From NCBI GenBank assembly GCA_964472015.1, contig CAYYIP010000006.1, positions 1-64,000 on the forward strand: DNA of 64,000 bases. The letters are read 5' to 3'. Below the pieces are notes generated by a model, which saw only the letters and a program-made list of their open reading frames with translations, made no database searches and was not told where the DNA came from. Of the stretch, positions 44,714-53,261 are shown in pieces; position 1 is the first letter of the stretch, and each line of letters begins with the position of its first letter. A program made the translations under genes and the position numbers. This stretch comes from JAAYTD01 sp964472015. GTDB lineage: Bacteria; Bacteroidota; Ignavibacteria; Kapaibacteriales; UBA2268.

Positions 44714-45448
44714 ATGAATCGTCATATATATGTATCATTAATAATACCTGCTTATAACGAAGAAGAACGAATAGGAACTTCATTAGATACTATCATTAAG
44801 TATTTTGAGGAACAATCTTATTGTTACGAAATTTTAGTAATTGATGATGGATCAATTGATAAAACTGTTGATATTGCAAAGAAATATATTCCTAAAGTTA
44901 AAGTGTATGGTTATGGTGAAAATCGTGGAAAAGGTGCAGCAGTAAAATATGGGATGCTGAAAGCAGTAGGAGAAATTTGTATTTTTACAGATGCTGATTT
45001 ATCAACTCCTATTTATGAAGTAGGTAAATTAATAAAAAAATTTGAAGAAAAAAAATGTGATATTGTTATTGGAAATAGAGCCTTTGGATATAATATGATA
45101 AAGGTACATCAACCTTTTTATAGAGAGTTTATGGGGAAAATTTTTAATAAGCTTGTTCAATTATTTGTATTTAAAGGAATTACTGATACTCAATGTGGAT
45201 TTAAAGGTTTTAAATATGAAGTTGCTCAAAAAATATTTAGTCAAACTAAAATTGAAAAATTTGGATTTGATGTTGAAATATTATATTTAGCATTAAAATC
45301 TAATTGTAGTATTGAACAGATTAAAGTTGAATGGTATAATGATATTAGAAGTAAAGTCAATCCGCTATGTGATTCTTTACAAATGTTTAAAGATATTTTA
45401 CGAATAAAAAAGATACATAAAAAAACAAAATTTCCGTTAGAAATATAA
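44714..45448 (+). CDS. Glycosyltransferase family 2, dolichyl/polyprenyl-phosphate-glucose synthase-like
   Basis: 244 residues. GT-A fold: LIIPAYNEEERIGTSLD, VIDDGSIDKTVD, NRGKGAAVKYGML, and the DxD metal site in FTDADLSTPI (near 95). DTQCGFKGFK is the string seen in the ALG5 group that moves glucose or another sugar from a nucleotide donor onto a polyprenyl phosphate. No C-terminal membrane helices, so it is a cytosolic or peripheral enzyme. It would supply lipid-linked sugar for surface glycan or protein glycosylation. Confidence 0.88.
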   Translation: MNRHIYVSLIIPAYNEEERIGTSLDTIIKYFEEQSYCYEILVIDDGSIDKTVDIAKKYIPKVKVYGYGENRGKGAAVKYGMLKAVGEICIFTDADLSTPIYEVGKLIKKFEEKKCDIVIGNRAFGYNMIKVHQPFYREFMGKIFNKLVQLFVFKGITDTQCGFKGFKYEVAQKIFSQTKIEKFGFDVEILYLALKSNCSIEQIKVEWYNDIRSKVNPLCDSLQMFKDILRIKKIHKKTKFPLEI

Positions 45449-45520
45449 AGGGGATTGTATTTGTTAATTATTTATAAGTTTTTATTTTATTTTCAATTAA
45501 CTTTGTGAAAAAAATTTATA

Positions 45521-47317
45521 ATGATAAAACCTACACTATTACATAAAACATCATTACAACAGTCATTAACTCCGCAACAAATTCATTATTTAAAACTTTT
45601 GCAATTACCTATACTTCAATTAGAACATGCTGTACGACAAGAAATTGAAAATAATCCTTTTCTTGAAGAAGATAGAGATGACGATATAAGTGAATTTGCT
45701 GATCATGATATTTTTGCACCTGCACCAGATCAACAAGATAGTATAGAAGAATTAAATGAAATTGATAAAACTTTTGATAATATAGATACTAATAATTCTG
45801 ATATTAGTAAAAATGATTTTGAAAATTTTTATGATAATAATAAAGTAGAAGTTATTTATAGCGATGATTTAAGAAAATCTAATATAGAAGAAGGTGATTC
45901 TTTTGATTATTATGAAAATCATTGGGAAGATGACGATGATTTTACGCCTAATAAAGTTAATGATTATGATAAAGATTTTGAACCTTTTCAAATAAAATCT
46001 GAAACTTCTTTATATGATGAGTTAATATTTCAGCAAAAACTATTAAATTTATCAGAAGAAGAAAATATATTAGGTTTATATATTATAGGAAGTATTGATG
46101 ATGATGGATATTTGAGACGAGATTTAGAAGATATTGTTAATGAAACAAATGAAATAATTAAGGAACATAATTTTAATATACAAAAAGAGTTATATGAAAA
46201 AAGACTTGAAGATAGAAAAAATATAGATAGTAATCCAGCTATAAATTATTCAATTGATATACAAAGTCTTAATATTTTAAATTCAGCTATAAAATTATCA
46301 GATAATAAAAATAATAAACTAAATATTATTAATAAAAATAAAGATTGTGAGTTAAAAAGTAACATACTACAAAATGTTTCTATGGAGAAGGCTGAATTGA
46401 TTTTAAAAAAAATTCAGCATTTTGAGCCCATAGGAATTGCTTCTAGGAATCTACAAGAATGTTTAATTGTACAACTAGAAGCTAAACAATTACGTACAAA
46501 AGCACAAGAGATTGCATTAAAGATTTTGATTGAATATTTTGAAGAATTTTCAAAGAAACATTTTTTACAGTTACAAAAAAAAATGGATTTAGAAGCAGAA
46601 GAATTAAAAATTGCTTTTGATGAAATTAGAAAACTTAATCCGAAACCGGGAGGGAATAACATACGTTCTGGATATAATACTATTACTCCTGATTTTATTG
46701 CAAGATATGATGTAAATATAGATGATATAGTTATAACATTAAATGATACTAATGTTCCAAGTATTAAAGTTAATTCTACTTATGAGAAAATAAAACAAGA
46801 AACAAAAAATAATAAATTATATAATAAAGATACTAAAAAATGGATACGTGAAAAATATGAAAATGCTCGTTTTTTTATTCAGGCTATAAGACAACGTAGT
46901 ATTACTATGCTAATGGTAATGACTGCTATTGCCAAACGACAAAAAGATTTTTTTATGGGTATTAGAGAAATAAAACCTATGATATATAAAGATATTTCTG
47001 AAGATACTGATTTAGATATATCTACTGTTTGTCGTGTTGTTAATAATAAATACGTATTAACTCAAAAAGGAACTTTTGAGTTAAAATATTTTTTTAGTGA
47101 AGCTTTACCTAATGATGATGGAGAAGCAGTTTCTACTACTGTGATAAAGGAAAAAATAATAAATATAATTGAAAATGAGCCTAAAAATAAACCTTATAGT
47201 GATGATAAGTTAGTTCAATTATTAAAAAAAGAAGGAATTAATATAGCAAGACGAACTATCACTAAGTATAGAGAAACTTTAAAAATTCCTGTTGCAAGAT
47301 TAAGAAAAGAAATTTAA
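45521..47317 (+). CDS. rpoN: RNA polymerase sigma-54 factor
   Basis: 598 residues, longer than the usual 430-500. Region I (1-50; SLQQSLTPQQIHYLKLLQLP) binds activators. An acidic insert covers about 50-160, then the core-binding region (165-210; IIGSIDDDGYLRRDLEDI) and an extra Asn/Lys-rich insert (about 215-285). The core-binding domain resumes (PIGIASRNLQECL), followed by the HTH and the RpoN box ARRTITKYRE (578-587), which reads the -24 promoter element. No enhancer-binding activator gene lies in the window. Start at 45521 is consistent with region I of the family. Confidence 0.96.
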   Translation: MIKPTLLHKTSLQQSLTPQQIHYLKLLQLPILQLEHAVRQEIENNPFLEEDRDDDISEFADHDIFAPAPDQQDSIEELNEIDKTFDNIDTNNSDISKNDFENFYDNNKVEVIYSDDLRKSNIEEGDSFDYYENHWEDDDDFTPNKVNDYDKDFEPFQIKSETSLYDELIFQQKLLNLSEEENILGLYIIGSIDDDGYLRRDLEDIVNETNEIIKEHNFNIQKELYEKRLEDRKNIDSNPAINYSIDIQSLNILNSAIKLSDNKNNKLNIINKNKDCELKSNILQNVSMEKAELILKKIQHFEPIGIASRNLQECLIVQLEAKQLRTKAQEIALKILIEYFEEFSKKHFLQLQKKMDLEAEELKIAFDEIRKLNPKPGGNNIRSGYNTITPDFIARYDVNIDDIVITLNDTNVPSIKVNSTYEKIKQETKNNKLYNKDTKKWIREKYENARFFIQAIRQRSITMLMVMTAIAKRQKDFFMGIREIKPMIYKDISEDTDLDISTVCRVVNNKYVLTQKGTFELKYFFSEALPNDDGEAVSTTVIKEKIINIIENEPKNKPYSDDKLVQLLKKEGINIARRTITKYRETLKIPVARLRKEI

Positions 47318-47399
47318 TAACTAATAGTAATTATATAATAAAATAATTATATATATTACTATTTAATTTATATATAAATTAATAATTATAAAATATAAT

Positions 47400-47642
47400 A
47401 TGGAAAATCAAGAGTTATTTAGAAAAATTGCTGATGTTATAGAAGTAGACATCAAACCATTTATTGAATCAGATGGTGGTAAAATTGAGTTAGTAAGAGT
47501 TGACGAAAATAATGTTGTTTTTGTAAAACTTGCTGGCGCTTGTGCTGGTTGTATGGGGGCAGTTTATACCCTAAAAGGAGGGGTAGAACGTATTTTAAGA
47601 GAAAAAGTTTCACCCGATATTGAAGTAAGACTAGATATATAA
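47400..47642 (+). CDS. NifU C-terminal domain (Nfu-type) iron-sulfur scaffold
   Basis: 80 residues, a single Nfu domain. Cys48 and Cys51 in GACAGCMG carry the Fe-S cluster; IRPFIESDGG is present as IKPFIESDGGKIELV. It assembles or delivers [4Fe-4S] clusters to targets. It stands alone, 82 bp after rpoN, with its own terminator, and no other suf or isc gene is near. Likely clients in this window include PurF, which has the four Fe-S cysteines. Confidence 0.93.
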   Translation: MENQELFRKIADVIEVDIKPFIESDGGKIELVRVDENNVVFVKLAGACAGCMGAVYTLKGGVERILREKVSPDIEVRLDI

Positions 47643-47677
47643 ATTAAAATTTAGTTTATGTTCAAAATTAACTATTA

Positions 47678-47716
47678 AATAATATTGCACATTAATTATG
47701 CAATATTATTTTTTTA
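47678..47716 (+). terminator. Intrinsic terminator after the Nfu gene
   Basis: AATAATATTGCA (47678-47689) pairs with TGCAATATTATT (47699-47710), followed by T6. Convergent with the DJ-1 gene. Confidence 0.75.
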
Positions 47717-47750
47717 TATTGCTATTTTTTTATAATTAATTTTATTATAT

Positions 47751-47780
47751 ATATTATATTATATTATATTATATTATATA
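47751..47780. repeat. ATATT pentamer run
   Basis: Five exact ATATT copies plus one variant. They run into the last codons of the DJ-1 family gene, so slippage here would alter its C-terminus. Confidence 0.65.
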
Positions 47781-48346
47781 GAATTATAATATAATATATT
47801 ACTTGCTATTGTATTTGCTATATTATAATTATATAATTTTTTTATTATTTCAAAAGAAAATTCAAAAGCAGTTCCTAAACCTTGACTTGTAATAATTTGT
47901 TTGTTATTATTCCAGACAGTCTTTGTAGAAATATGGTTTTTAAGATTTATTTTATTTATAACAGAAGGATGACAAGTAAAAGTATCGTTATTTGTTAATA
48001 TATTTGCTTTTTCTAAAACTATTGGTGCAGCACATATTGCACCTATAATAGATTTAGCTATATAATTATTTTTTAATAATTCAATTAAATGCTTATTATT
48101 ACAAAATGCTTCTACTCCTTTTAATCCACCCGGTAATATTATAGCATCAAAAATAGTATTTGAATTTATATCATCTAATAAAACAGAGGTCTTTATTACG
48201 ATATTATGAGATGTTATTACTTCTTTAGACAATAATCCACTAATAATAACATTAGCTTCTGTTCTACGTAATAAATCTATAACAATAACTGCTTCACTTT
48301 CTTCTGTTCCATTTGCCATTGGAACAAGTATATTTTTGTTTAACAT
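47774..48346 (-). CDS. DJ-1/PfpI family protein (YajL-like)
   Basis: 190 residues. The nucleophile elbow GAICAAP places the conserved cysteine at Cys105, and NGTEESEAVIVIDLLRR near the N-terminus holds the partner glutamate. AIILPGGLKGVE is the other family mark. Related proteins act as chaperones, deglycases or peptidases under oxidative stress; the exact activity is disputed. Its ATG follows directly on the TAA of the dCMP deaminase gene, so they are coupled. The C-terminus ends in AT-repeat DNA. Confidence 0.9.
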   Translation of the reverse strand: MLNKNILVPMANGTEESEAVIVIDLLRRTEANVIISGLLSKEVITSHNIVIKTSVLLDDINSNTIFDAIILPGGLKGVEAFCNNKHLIELLKNNYIAKSIIGAICAAPIVLEKANILTNNDTFTCHPSVINKINLKNHISTKTVWNNNKQIITSQGLGTAFEFSFEIIKKLYNYNIANTIASNILYYNSI

Positions 48347-48907
48347 TTATTTCGCTTCTTCATTGTTTTTTGAATTTAAAAATACCATTGCATCAAATAA
48401 TTTTGCATTCATAAATATTTCAGGTGCTACTATGTTACAAGTTAAATATCTCATTTTAATAGATGCTTCTTTAAACATAGTTGTTGTTTTATTATATGAT
48501 GCAGTCCATTTTCCATTTGTATTTTTATCATAAAAGTCCTGTCCATTTTTATGAATAATAACTTCTGATAGACCTGTTTGTATAATTGCACGTGCACAAT
48601 CGGTACAAGGTATCCAAGGTATATATATTTTACATTCTTTTAAAGTAGTACCTCTACGTGCAGCATTATATATTGCATTACGTTCAGCATGTTCTAACCA
48701 ATAATATTTTTCACCATTTTCTCTTGAAATACGATATAAATTTTCATCAATATCTATTCCCCTAGGAAGCGAATTATATCCTGTTGATACTAAAACATTT
48801 TCAGAATCAACAATTACAGCACCTACATGCGTGTGTGGATCTTTACTTCTCATTCCTACTAAATAACACATTGTAATATATAATTCATCCCAATCTGGTC
48901 TTTTCAT
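48347..48907 (-). CDS. dCMP deaminase family protein
   Basis: 186 residues. Zinc site: His73 and catalytic Glu75 in WLEHAERNAIYNAARRG, with Cys101 and Cys104 in IPCTDCARAII. This spacing and the MRSKDPHTHVGAVIV entry fit deoxycytidylate deaminases, which turn dCMP into dUMP for thymidylate synthesis. The C-terminal ~50 residues extend beyond the core domain. Translationally coupled to the DJ-1 gene. Confidence 0.88.
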   Translation of the reverse strand: MKRPDWDELYITMCYLVGMRSKDPHTHVGAVIVDSENVLVSTGYNSLPRGIDIDENLYRISRENGEKYYWLEHAERNAIYNAARRGTTLKECKIYIPWIPCTDCARAIIQTGLSEVIIHKNGQDFYDKNTNGKWTASYNKTTTMFKEASIKMRYLTCNIVAPEIFMNAKLFDAMVFLNSKNNEEAK

Positions 48908-48946
48908 AATAATATCTGGTTTTTTAATAAAAATATAATAGTAAGT

Positions 48947-49693
48947 TTATCTATTTGGTTCGTCTAGTAATTTTGTTTTTCTTTTTATCGTACGTAATAT
49001 TAAATAAATAATTGATGAGAAAACAGCCATATATATCCAAATTGTATTAAAATTAGTTTTATTATAAGCTATTTTTTCTGTTATGTCAAATAAGCAAAAT
49101 ATTAAAAATATTGCAGCAAAAGCATTTTTTTCTTTTTTTAGTACTTTTTTCCAACTAAAAGTTAAATTAGTTTTTTTTAATAACTTCAATTTTGGAATTA
49201 TTAATGGTGTTTTTTTTGCCCATTCAGTATAAATATTACCAAATTTATTTTTTAAAAATTGTTCTTCTGAAAATATTATATGAAGATAATAAATGAAATA
49301 TATTAAAGAAAAAGATAATACGAACCAAAAATTGAATGTTAACATTGCAATACCTAACCACAAAAAATAATTTCCTAGATAAAGTGGGTTACGTACAATT
49401 GAATATATTCCTGTCGTATTTAATGAATCTGCAATTTGTTTATCCGTATTTCTACCTGATGTTCCAACGGGTGTGTATCCTACTGTATATATTCTAATTA
49501 ATAGTCCAAATAAACAAATACCTAAACAAATTAATTCAAATATTAAAGAATCGTCATATTGTATTGTTGTGCGTTCAGGGTTTTTTTGATATATATTAAC
49601 AATTAGTCCAAATAATAAAATTATAATAGGTAGAGTACCTCTATGTTTAAAAAGCCAATTTCCACGTCTTTCTAATTCTTCTTGTAATGACAT
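48947..49693 (-). CDS. Integral membrane methyltransferase (ICMT/PEMT type)
   Basis: 248 residues and about six membrane helices. The SAM-binding element is in TGIYSIVRNPLYLGNYF, followed by EEQFLKNKFGNIYTEW, a typical end of the isoprenylcysteine or phospholipid methyltransferase domain. A preceding GYTPVGTSGRNT resembles the group proposed to methylate lipid A phosphates. Substrate is uncertain; isoprenylcysteine is unlikely in a bacterium. A further C-terminal membrane pair (200-240) is extra. It is 40 bp upstream of the dCMP deaminase gene. Confidence 0.8.
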   Translation of the reverse strand: MSLQEELERRGNWLFKHRGTLPIIILLFGLIVNIYQKNPERTTIQYDDSLIFELICLGICLFGLLIRIYTVGYTPVGTSGRNTDKQIADSLNTTGIYSIVRNPLYLGNYFLWLGIAMLTFNFWFVLSFSLIYFIYYLHIIFSEEQFLKNKFGNIYTEWAKKTPLIIPKLKLLKKTNLTFSWKKVLKKEKNAFAAIFLIFCLFDITEKIAYNKTNFNTIWIYMAVFSSIIYLILRTIKRKTKLLDEPNR

Positions 49694-49759
49694 ATTAACT
49701 ATTTTTTATTTTTTATTGGAATTAAGTAGTGTTATATAATTTTTTTTAATTGATAAATA

Positions 49760-49818
49760 AAAAAGCTACTGATATAGTTATATTAATATATTATAATTAT
49801 TGTTATCAATAGCTTTTT
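49760..49818 (-). terminator. Terminator of the infC-rpmI-rplT operon
   Basis: AAAAAGCTA-TGATA pairs with TATCA-TAGCTTTTT with one mismatch and a long AT loop. Lies just after rplT (stop at 49837) and before the membrane methyltransferase gene. On the minus strand it is followed by U-rich sequence. Confidence 0.75.
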
Positions 49819-49836
49819 ATATTTTTTATTATAAAT

Positions 49837-50184
49837 TTATTTTGTTGCTTGTTGTACAATAGCAGTAAAAACTTCAGGTTTATTCATTGCAAAATCAGCT
49901 AATACTTTTCTATTTATACTTATATTTTTTGTTTTTAATGCATACATTAGTTTTGAATAAGTAATACCATTTTCACGAGCTGCTGCATTAATACGTACTA
50001 TCCATAAACTTCTATATGTACGTTTTTTTAATTTACGTCCTACATAAGCATGTAGTAAACCTTTTTCAATATGGTTTTTTGCTATTGTCCAGACATTTTT
50101 ACGTTTCCCCCAGAAACCTTTTGAAAGTTTCATAAATTTTTTACGTCTGGTACGTGAGGCTACTTTTGGGACACTTCTTGCCAT
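49837..50184 (-). CDS. rplT: 50S ribosomal protein L20
   Basis: 115 residues, normal length. The basic N-terminal extension (RTRRKKFMKLSKGFWGKRKN) and the globular part (SLWIVRINAAARENGITYSKLM) are characteristic. L20 binds 23S rRNA early in large-subunit assembly and often represses its own operon. GGAG lies seven bases before the ATG at 50184. A hairpin lies in the 99-bp gap from rpmI. Confidence 0.98.
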   Translation of the reverse strand: MARSVPKVASRTRRKKFMKLSKGFWGKRKNVWTIAKNHIEKGLLHAYVGRKLKKRTYRSLWIVRINAAARENGITYSKLMYALKTKNISINRKVLADFAMNKPEVFTAIVQQATK

Positions 50185-50202
50185 TAGGATTCTCCATTAT
50201 TA

Positions 50203-50236
50203 AAGACAACAGGGGAGCTTCAACCCAATTTGTCTT
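50203..50236 (-). promoter_or_regulatory. Hairpin between rpmI and rplT, candidate L20-responsive or attenuating element
   Basis: On the minus-strand RNA AAGACAA pairs with TTGTCTT, enclosing GGG and CCC that can form an inner stem. It ends about 18 nt before the rplT start. It is a GC-rich island in an otherwise AT-only gap and has no U-run, so it is not a simple terminator. An autoregulatory role is an inference. Confidence 0.45.
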
Positions 50237-50283
50237 AGTTAAACAAACAATAAATTAAAGATAATTAATTAAAAACATAATTA

Positions 50284-50481
50284 TTATCCTAATGCCAACA
50301 TTTTTTTTACAGCATTTACATTTGCTGAGTGTATTAATGTTGACTTACGTAAGTTTCTTTTACGTTTCTGAGTTTTCTTTGTCAAAATATGGTTTGCATA
50401 AGCTTTTTTGCGTTTGAACTTACCACTACCCGTAAGTTTAAAACGTTTTTTTGCCGAGCCATTTGATTTCATTTTTGGCAT
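50284..50481 (-). CDS. rpmI: 50S ribosomal protein L35
   Basis: 65 residues. The basic start PKMKSNGSAKKRFKLTGSGK and the end LRKSTLIHSANVNAVKKML identify L35. The middle gene of the conserved infC-rpmI-rplT operon; GGTAATTAA precedes the ATG. Confidence 0.97.
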   Translation of the reverse strand: MPKMKSNGSAKKRFKLTGSGKFKRKKAYANHILTKKTQKRKRNLRKSTLIHSANVNAVKKMLALG

Positions 50482-50577
50482 TTAATTACCTAAATATATT
50501 TAATCAAAAATAAAATAGATTACAAAAATATAAATATTTTATGATAAATCAAAATTAAATATTGTAATTGTTAAAAA

Positions 50578-51195
50578 TTAATCTGACTTTATTTCTCTAG
50601 TTATTTCTTTTTTGCTTTTTTCTTTTTGTTTATTAACAGTAGATTTTGATATTTTTATAGGAGACAATATTACAGATACACTTCGACCTTCTTCATTTAA
50701 AGGCTGATCTATCTTAGCTATATCGCTCATTGCTTCTATAAATTTTAAGAGTAAGTCTTTTCCTATTTGTGTGTGTGCTAATTCTCTTCCACGGAATATA
50801 ACAATAGCTTTAACTTTACTACCTTCATTTATAAAGTTTCTTGCATGTTTTACTTTAAAATTAAAATCATGATCAGCAGTTCGCCATTTGAATCTTATTT
50901 CTTTTAAAGTTTGTATTATTTGATTTTTCTTTTGAGTTTTTTCTTTTTTTTGAAGTTCGTATAAAAATTTTCCGTAATCAATTATTTTACATACTGGAGG
51001 CTTTGCATTTGGAGCTATTTCTACTAAATCTAAATTTTTTAATTCAGCCATCCTTAAAGCTTCTGTACGTGTTCTAATACCCAATTGTGTATTATTTACG
51101 TCAATTAAACGAATTTCAGGAGCTTTTATGTCCTGATTTACACGATATTTATTTTCTTTATCGTGAGTTTTTTGTGCAATATTTCGTGATTTCAA
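50578..51195 (-). CDS. infC: Translation initiation factor IF-3
   Basis: 205 residues. IF3-N domain (about 18-85; YRVNQDIKAPEIRLID, AELKNLDLVEIAPNAKPPVCKIIDYGKF) and IF3-C domain (95-180). It binds the 30S subunit and checks start-codon choice. No ATG exists in frame before the conserved IF3-N sequence: the first internal Met is near residue 49. The start is therefore non-ATG; I place it at TTG 51195, with ATA or ATT codons just upstream as alternatives. Such rare starts underlie IF-3 autoregulation in other bacteria. The C-terminal 25 residues are Lys-rich. Confidence 0.95.
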   Translation of the reverse strand: MKSRNIAQKTHDKENKYRVNQDIKAPEIRLIDVNNTQLGIRTRTEALRMAELKNLDLVEIAPNAKPPVCKIIDYGKFLYELQKKEKTQKKNQIIQTLKEIRFKWRTADHDFNFKVKHARNFINEGSKVKAIVIFRGRELAHTQIGKDLLLKFIEAMSDIAKIDQPLNEEGRSVSVILSPIKISKSTVNKQKEKSKKEITREIKSD

Positions 51196-51358
51196 AAATA
51201 TTAAAATGTAGTTATTATTAAAAATATATATACTAAAATATCAATTTACAAAAATACATATTTTTTTTATTTTTACAAAAATTTTAATGTTATTTTATTA
51301 TTTTTATAAAATTAAATTTAAAAATTAAATTTATTATAAATATTTTTGTTTTATTAAT

Positions 51359-51709
51359 TTATACAATAGTTTTAGATTCGGTTTCATTATTCAACCATAT
51401 TTCATATTCACGAGAAGCTTGTTCTATTTTCACAGAAAAAAATTCAGGTAGAACATAAGAATGTATTTTTTTAACTTCTTCTAATACTTTTTCAAAAAGC
51501 GAAGAACGTGTTTTTACTAATAATTGCTCTTCTTGATATTCTTTTTTTTCTCCTTTAAAACGATAGATTGATATTATGTTTGGTATTATAGATACACAAG
51601 CTGCTAATTGTTTTTCAATCAATGTTGATGCCATTTTATGAGCTGCTTCCGGTGAAGGTACTGTAATATAAATCATTATAAGTTCTTCTTTTATATAGCT
51701 TTGTAGCAT
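51359..51709 (-). CDS. cutA: CutA1 divalent-ion tolerance protein
   Basis: 116 residues, trimeric ferredoxin-like fold. Hallmarks: VPSPEAAHKMASTLIEKQLAACV, then YRFKGEKKEYQEEQLLVKT, and PEFFSVKIEQASREYEIWL. Linked to copper tolerance in E. coli, but most homologues have no proven function. The family usually begins right before MIYITVPS (Met12, ATG at 51676), but GAGG sits six bases before the ATG at 51709, so I kept the longer start. A perfect palindrome lies between this gene and the divergent membrane protein. Confidence 0.9.
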   Translation of the reverse strand: MLQSYIKEELIMIYITVPSPEAAHKMASTLIEKQLAACVSIIPNIISIYRFKGEKKEYQEEQLLVKTRSSLFEKVLEEVKKIHSYVLPEFFSVKIEQASREYEIWLNNETESKTIV

Positions 51710-51760
51710 ATTAACCTCTTTATTATTAAAATTTCTAAAATTAAATTAATTAAAATAGTT

Positions 51761-51804
51761 TTGTTTTTTTTATCAAAATTAATTAATTTTGATAAAAAAA
51801 ACAA
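51761..51804. repeat. 44-bp perfect palindrome in a divergent promoter region
   Basis: The sequence is self-complementary over 22-bp half-sites centred at 51782/51783, with the core TATCAAAATTAATTAATT. The T8 run comes before the stem and the A8 run after it, the reverse of an intrinsic terminator. It lies 52 bp before the cutA start on one side and 28 bp before the membrane-protein ATG on the other. Candidate operator, or a 5'-UTR hairpin for the plus-strand gene. Confidence 0.6.
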
Positions 51805-51831
51805 CAATAAAAATTATTATAGTGATAAAAG

Positions 51832-52158
51832 ATGATAGAATTAGTATTATTTTATTTACATTTAATATTAGTTATTTATGTTTTTACTAAATATTGGCAA
51901 GAATCTGCAATAAAAGATGGGATTTTAGCTATTACAGTTGTTGCTTTAATATTTATTATTGGATGGTCTATTACCGGTACTCTTTCAAATATTTTATTTT
52001 TTGATAGTTGGACTTCTCTTTATTTTAATAGAGATACATTTTCTTTATGTTTATTAGCTATTCCAGAAAGTATATTTTTCTATTTTTATTTTTTTAAAGA
52101 AAATAAAATTAAAGAAAATAAAGGAAATATTGAAGCAACAAAAGAAAAAAGTAATTGA
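51832..52158 (+). CDS. Small membrane protein of unknown function
   Basis: 108 residues. Three hydrophobic spans (about 2-20, 30-50, 72-90) with a charged Lys/Glu-rich C-terminal tail (90-108). A short motif ITGTLSNILFFDSW between the second and third spans may be a re-entrant or amphipathic stretch. I do not recognise the family. It is preceded by the 44-bp palindrome and followed 71 bp later by gpsA, with which it may be co-transcribed. Confidence 0.75.
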   Translation: MIELVLFYLHLILVIYVFTKYWQESAIKDGILAITVVALIFIIGWSITGTLSNILFFDSWTSLYFNRDTFSLCLLAIPESIFFYFYFFKENKIKENKGNIEATKEKSN

Positions 52159-52229
52159 CTTATATTTTAGATATTTTACTTAATTTAAAAATAAATACTT
52201 AATTAGACTAAAATTATTTTTATAAAAAT

Positions 52230-53234
52230 ATGAATTATAATGAAATTATTGTAGTTGGTGCGGGAGGTTGGGGTACAGCTTTAGCAATGCAATTAGCAAG
52301 TAAATATGCTAATGTTATATTATGGTCTTTTGAAGAATTAATAGCCGAAGAAATTAATACAAAACATACAAACTCAATATTTTTGCCTAATATTACTCTG
52401 CCCCAAAATATTAAAGCTATAAGTAATATTAACGATATAATTGCTTACGATTATATTGTTAATACAGTTCCAACTCAATTTATAAGAAATTTATATGAAC
52501 CTATTGGATGTTATCTTAAAGATAAAGTAATTATTAATGGAGCCAAAGGAATTGAGCAGAAGACTTTATTAAGAATATCAGAAATATTTGAAGAAGTTAT
52601 TGATTTACGTCCTGAAAATTATGTTATATTGACTGGTCCATCACATGCTGAAGAGGTATCATTAAATATTCCTACGACAATAGTAGCTGCGTCAAAAAAT
52701 TTAGAATTAGCTAAGTATATTCAAAATTCATTTTCAACGAAAAGTTTAAGAATTTATACTGCTAAGGATGTAATAGGTTGTGAAATTGGCGGTGCTTTGA
52801 AGAATGTTATTGCTATTACTGCCGGAATTTTAGATGGATTAAATTTAGGTGATAATACAAAAGCAGCACTTATTACTAGAGGGCTAGCTGAAATTGCAAG
52901 ATTGGGAGTTGCACTTGGAGCTGATTATCTTACATTTTCAGGCTTGTCCGGACTTGGCGATTTAATAGTTACTTGTTCAAGTAAGCATAGTAGGAACAGA
53001 AACGTTGGAGAATTAATTGGTAATGGCTGGACTCTAGAAGATATAATAAAAAAACATAAAACTATTGCAGAAGGTATTTATACAACATTTTCAGCTTATG
53101 AACTAGCAAAAAAAATGAATATTGAAATGCCTATAACAATACAAACTTATAAAGCACTTTTTGAAAATATTTCTGCTTCTTTAATAGTAGAAAATTTAAT
53201 GTCAAGAAAATATAATGAAGAAATTTGGATGTAG
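52230..53234 (+). CDS. gpsA: Glycerol-3-phosphate dehydrogenase [NAD(P)+]
   Basis: 334 residues. Nucleotide-binding VVGAGGWGTALA (8-19), LTGPSHAEEV, the catalytic lysine in GGALKNVIAI, and GDLIVTCSSKHSRNR are all present. Reduces dihydroxyacetone phosphate to sn-glycerol-3-phosphate, the backbone for phospholipids. nadK follows 27 bp later, a fitting neighbour because it makes the NADP used here. Normal length for the family. Confidence 0.97.
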   Translation: MNYNEIIVVGAGGWGTALAMQLASKYANVILWSFEELIAEEINTKHTNSIFLPNITLPQNIKAISNINDIIAYDYIVNTVPTQFIRNLYEPIGCYLKDKVIINGAKGIEQKTLLRISEIFEEVIDLRPENYVILTGPSHAEEVSLNIPTTIVAASKNLELAKYIQNSFSTKSLRIYTAKDVIGCEIGGALKNVIAITAGILDGLNLGDNTKAALITRGLAEIARLGVALGADYLTFSGLSGLGDLIVTCSSKHSRNRNVGELIGNGWTLEDIIKKHKTIAEGIYTTFSAYELAKKMNIEMPITIQTYKALFENISASLIVENLMSRKYNEEIWM

Positions 53235-53261
53235 TTTATTTTTTAATATTTAATAAAGAAA

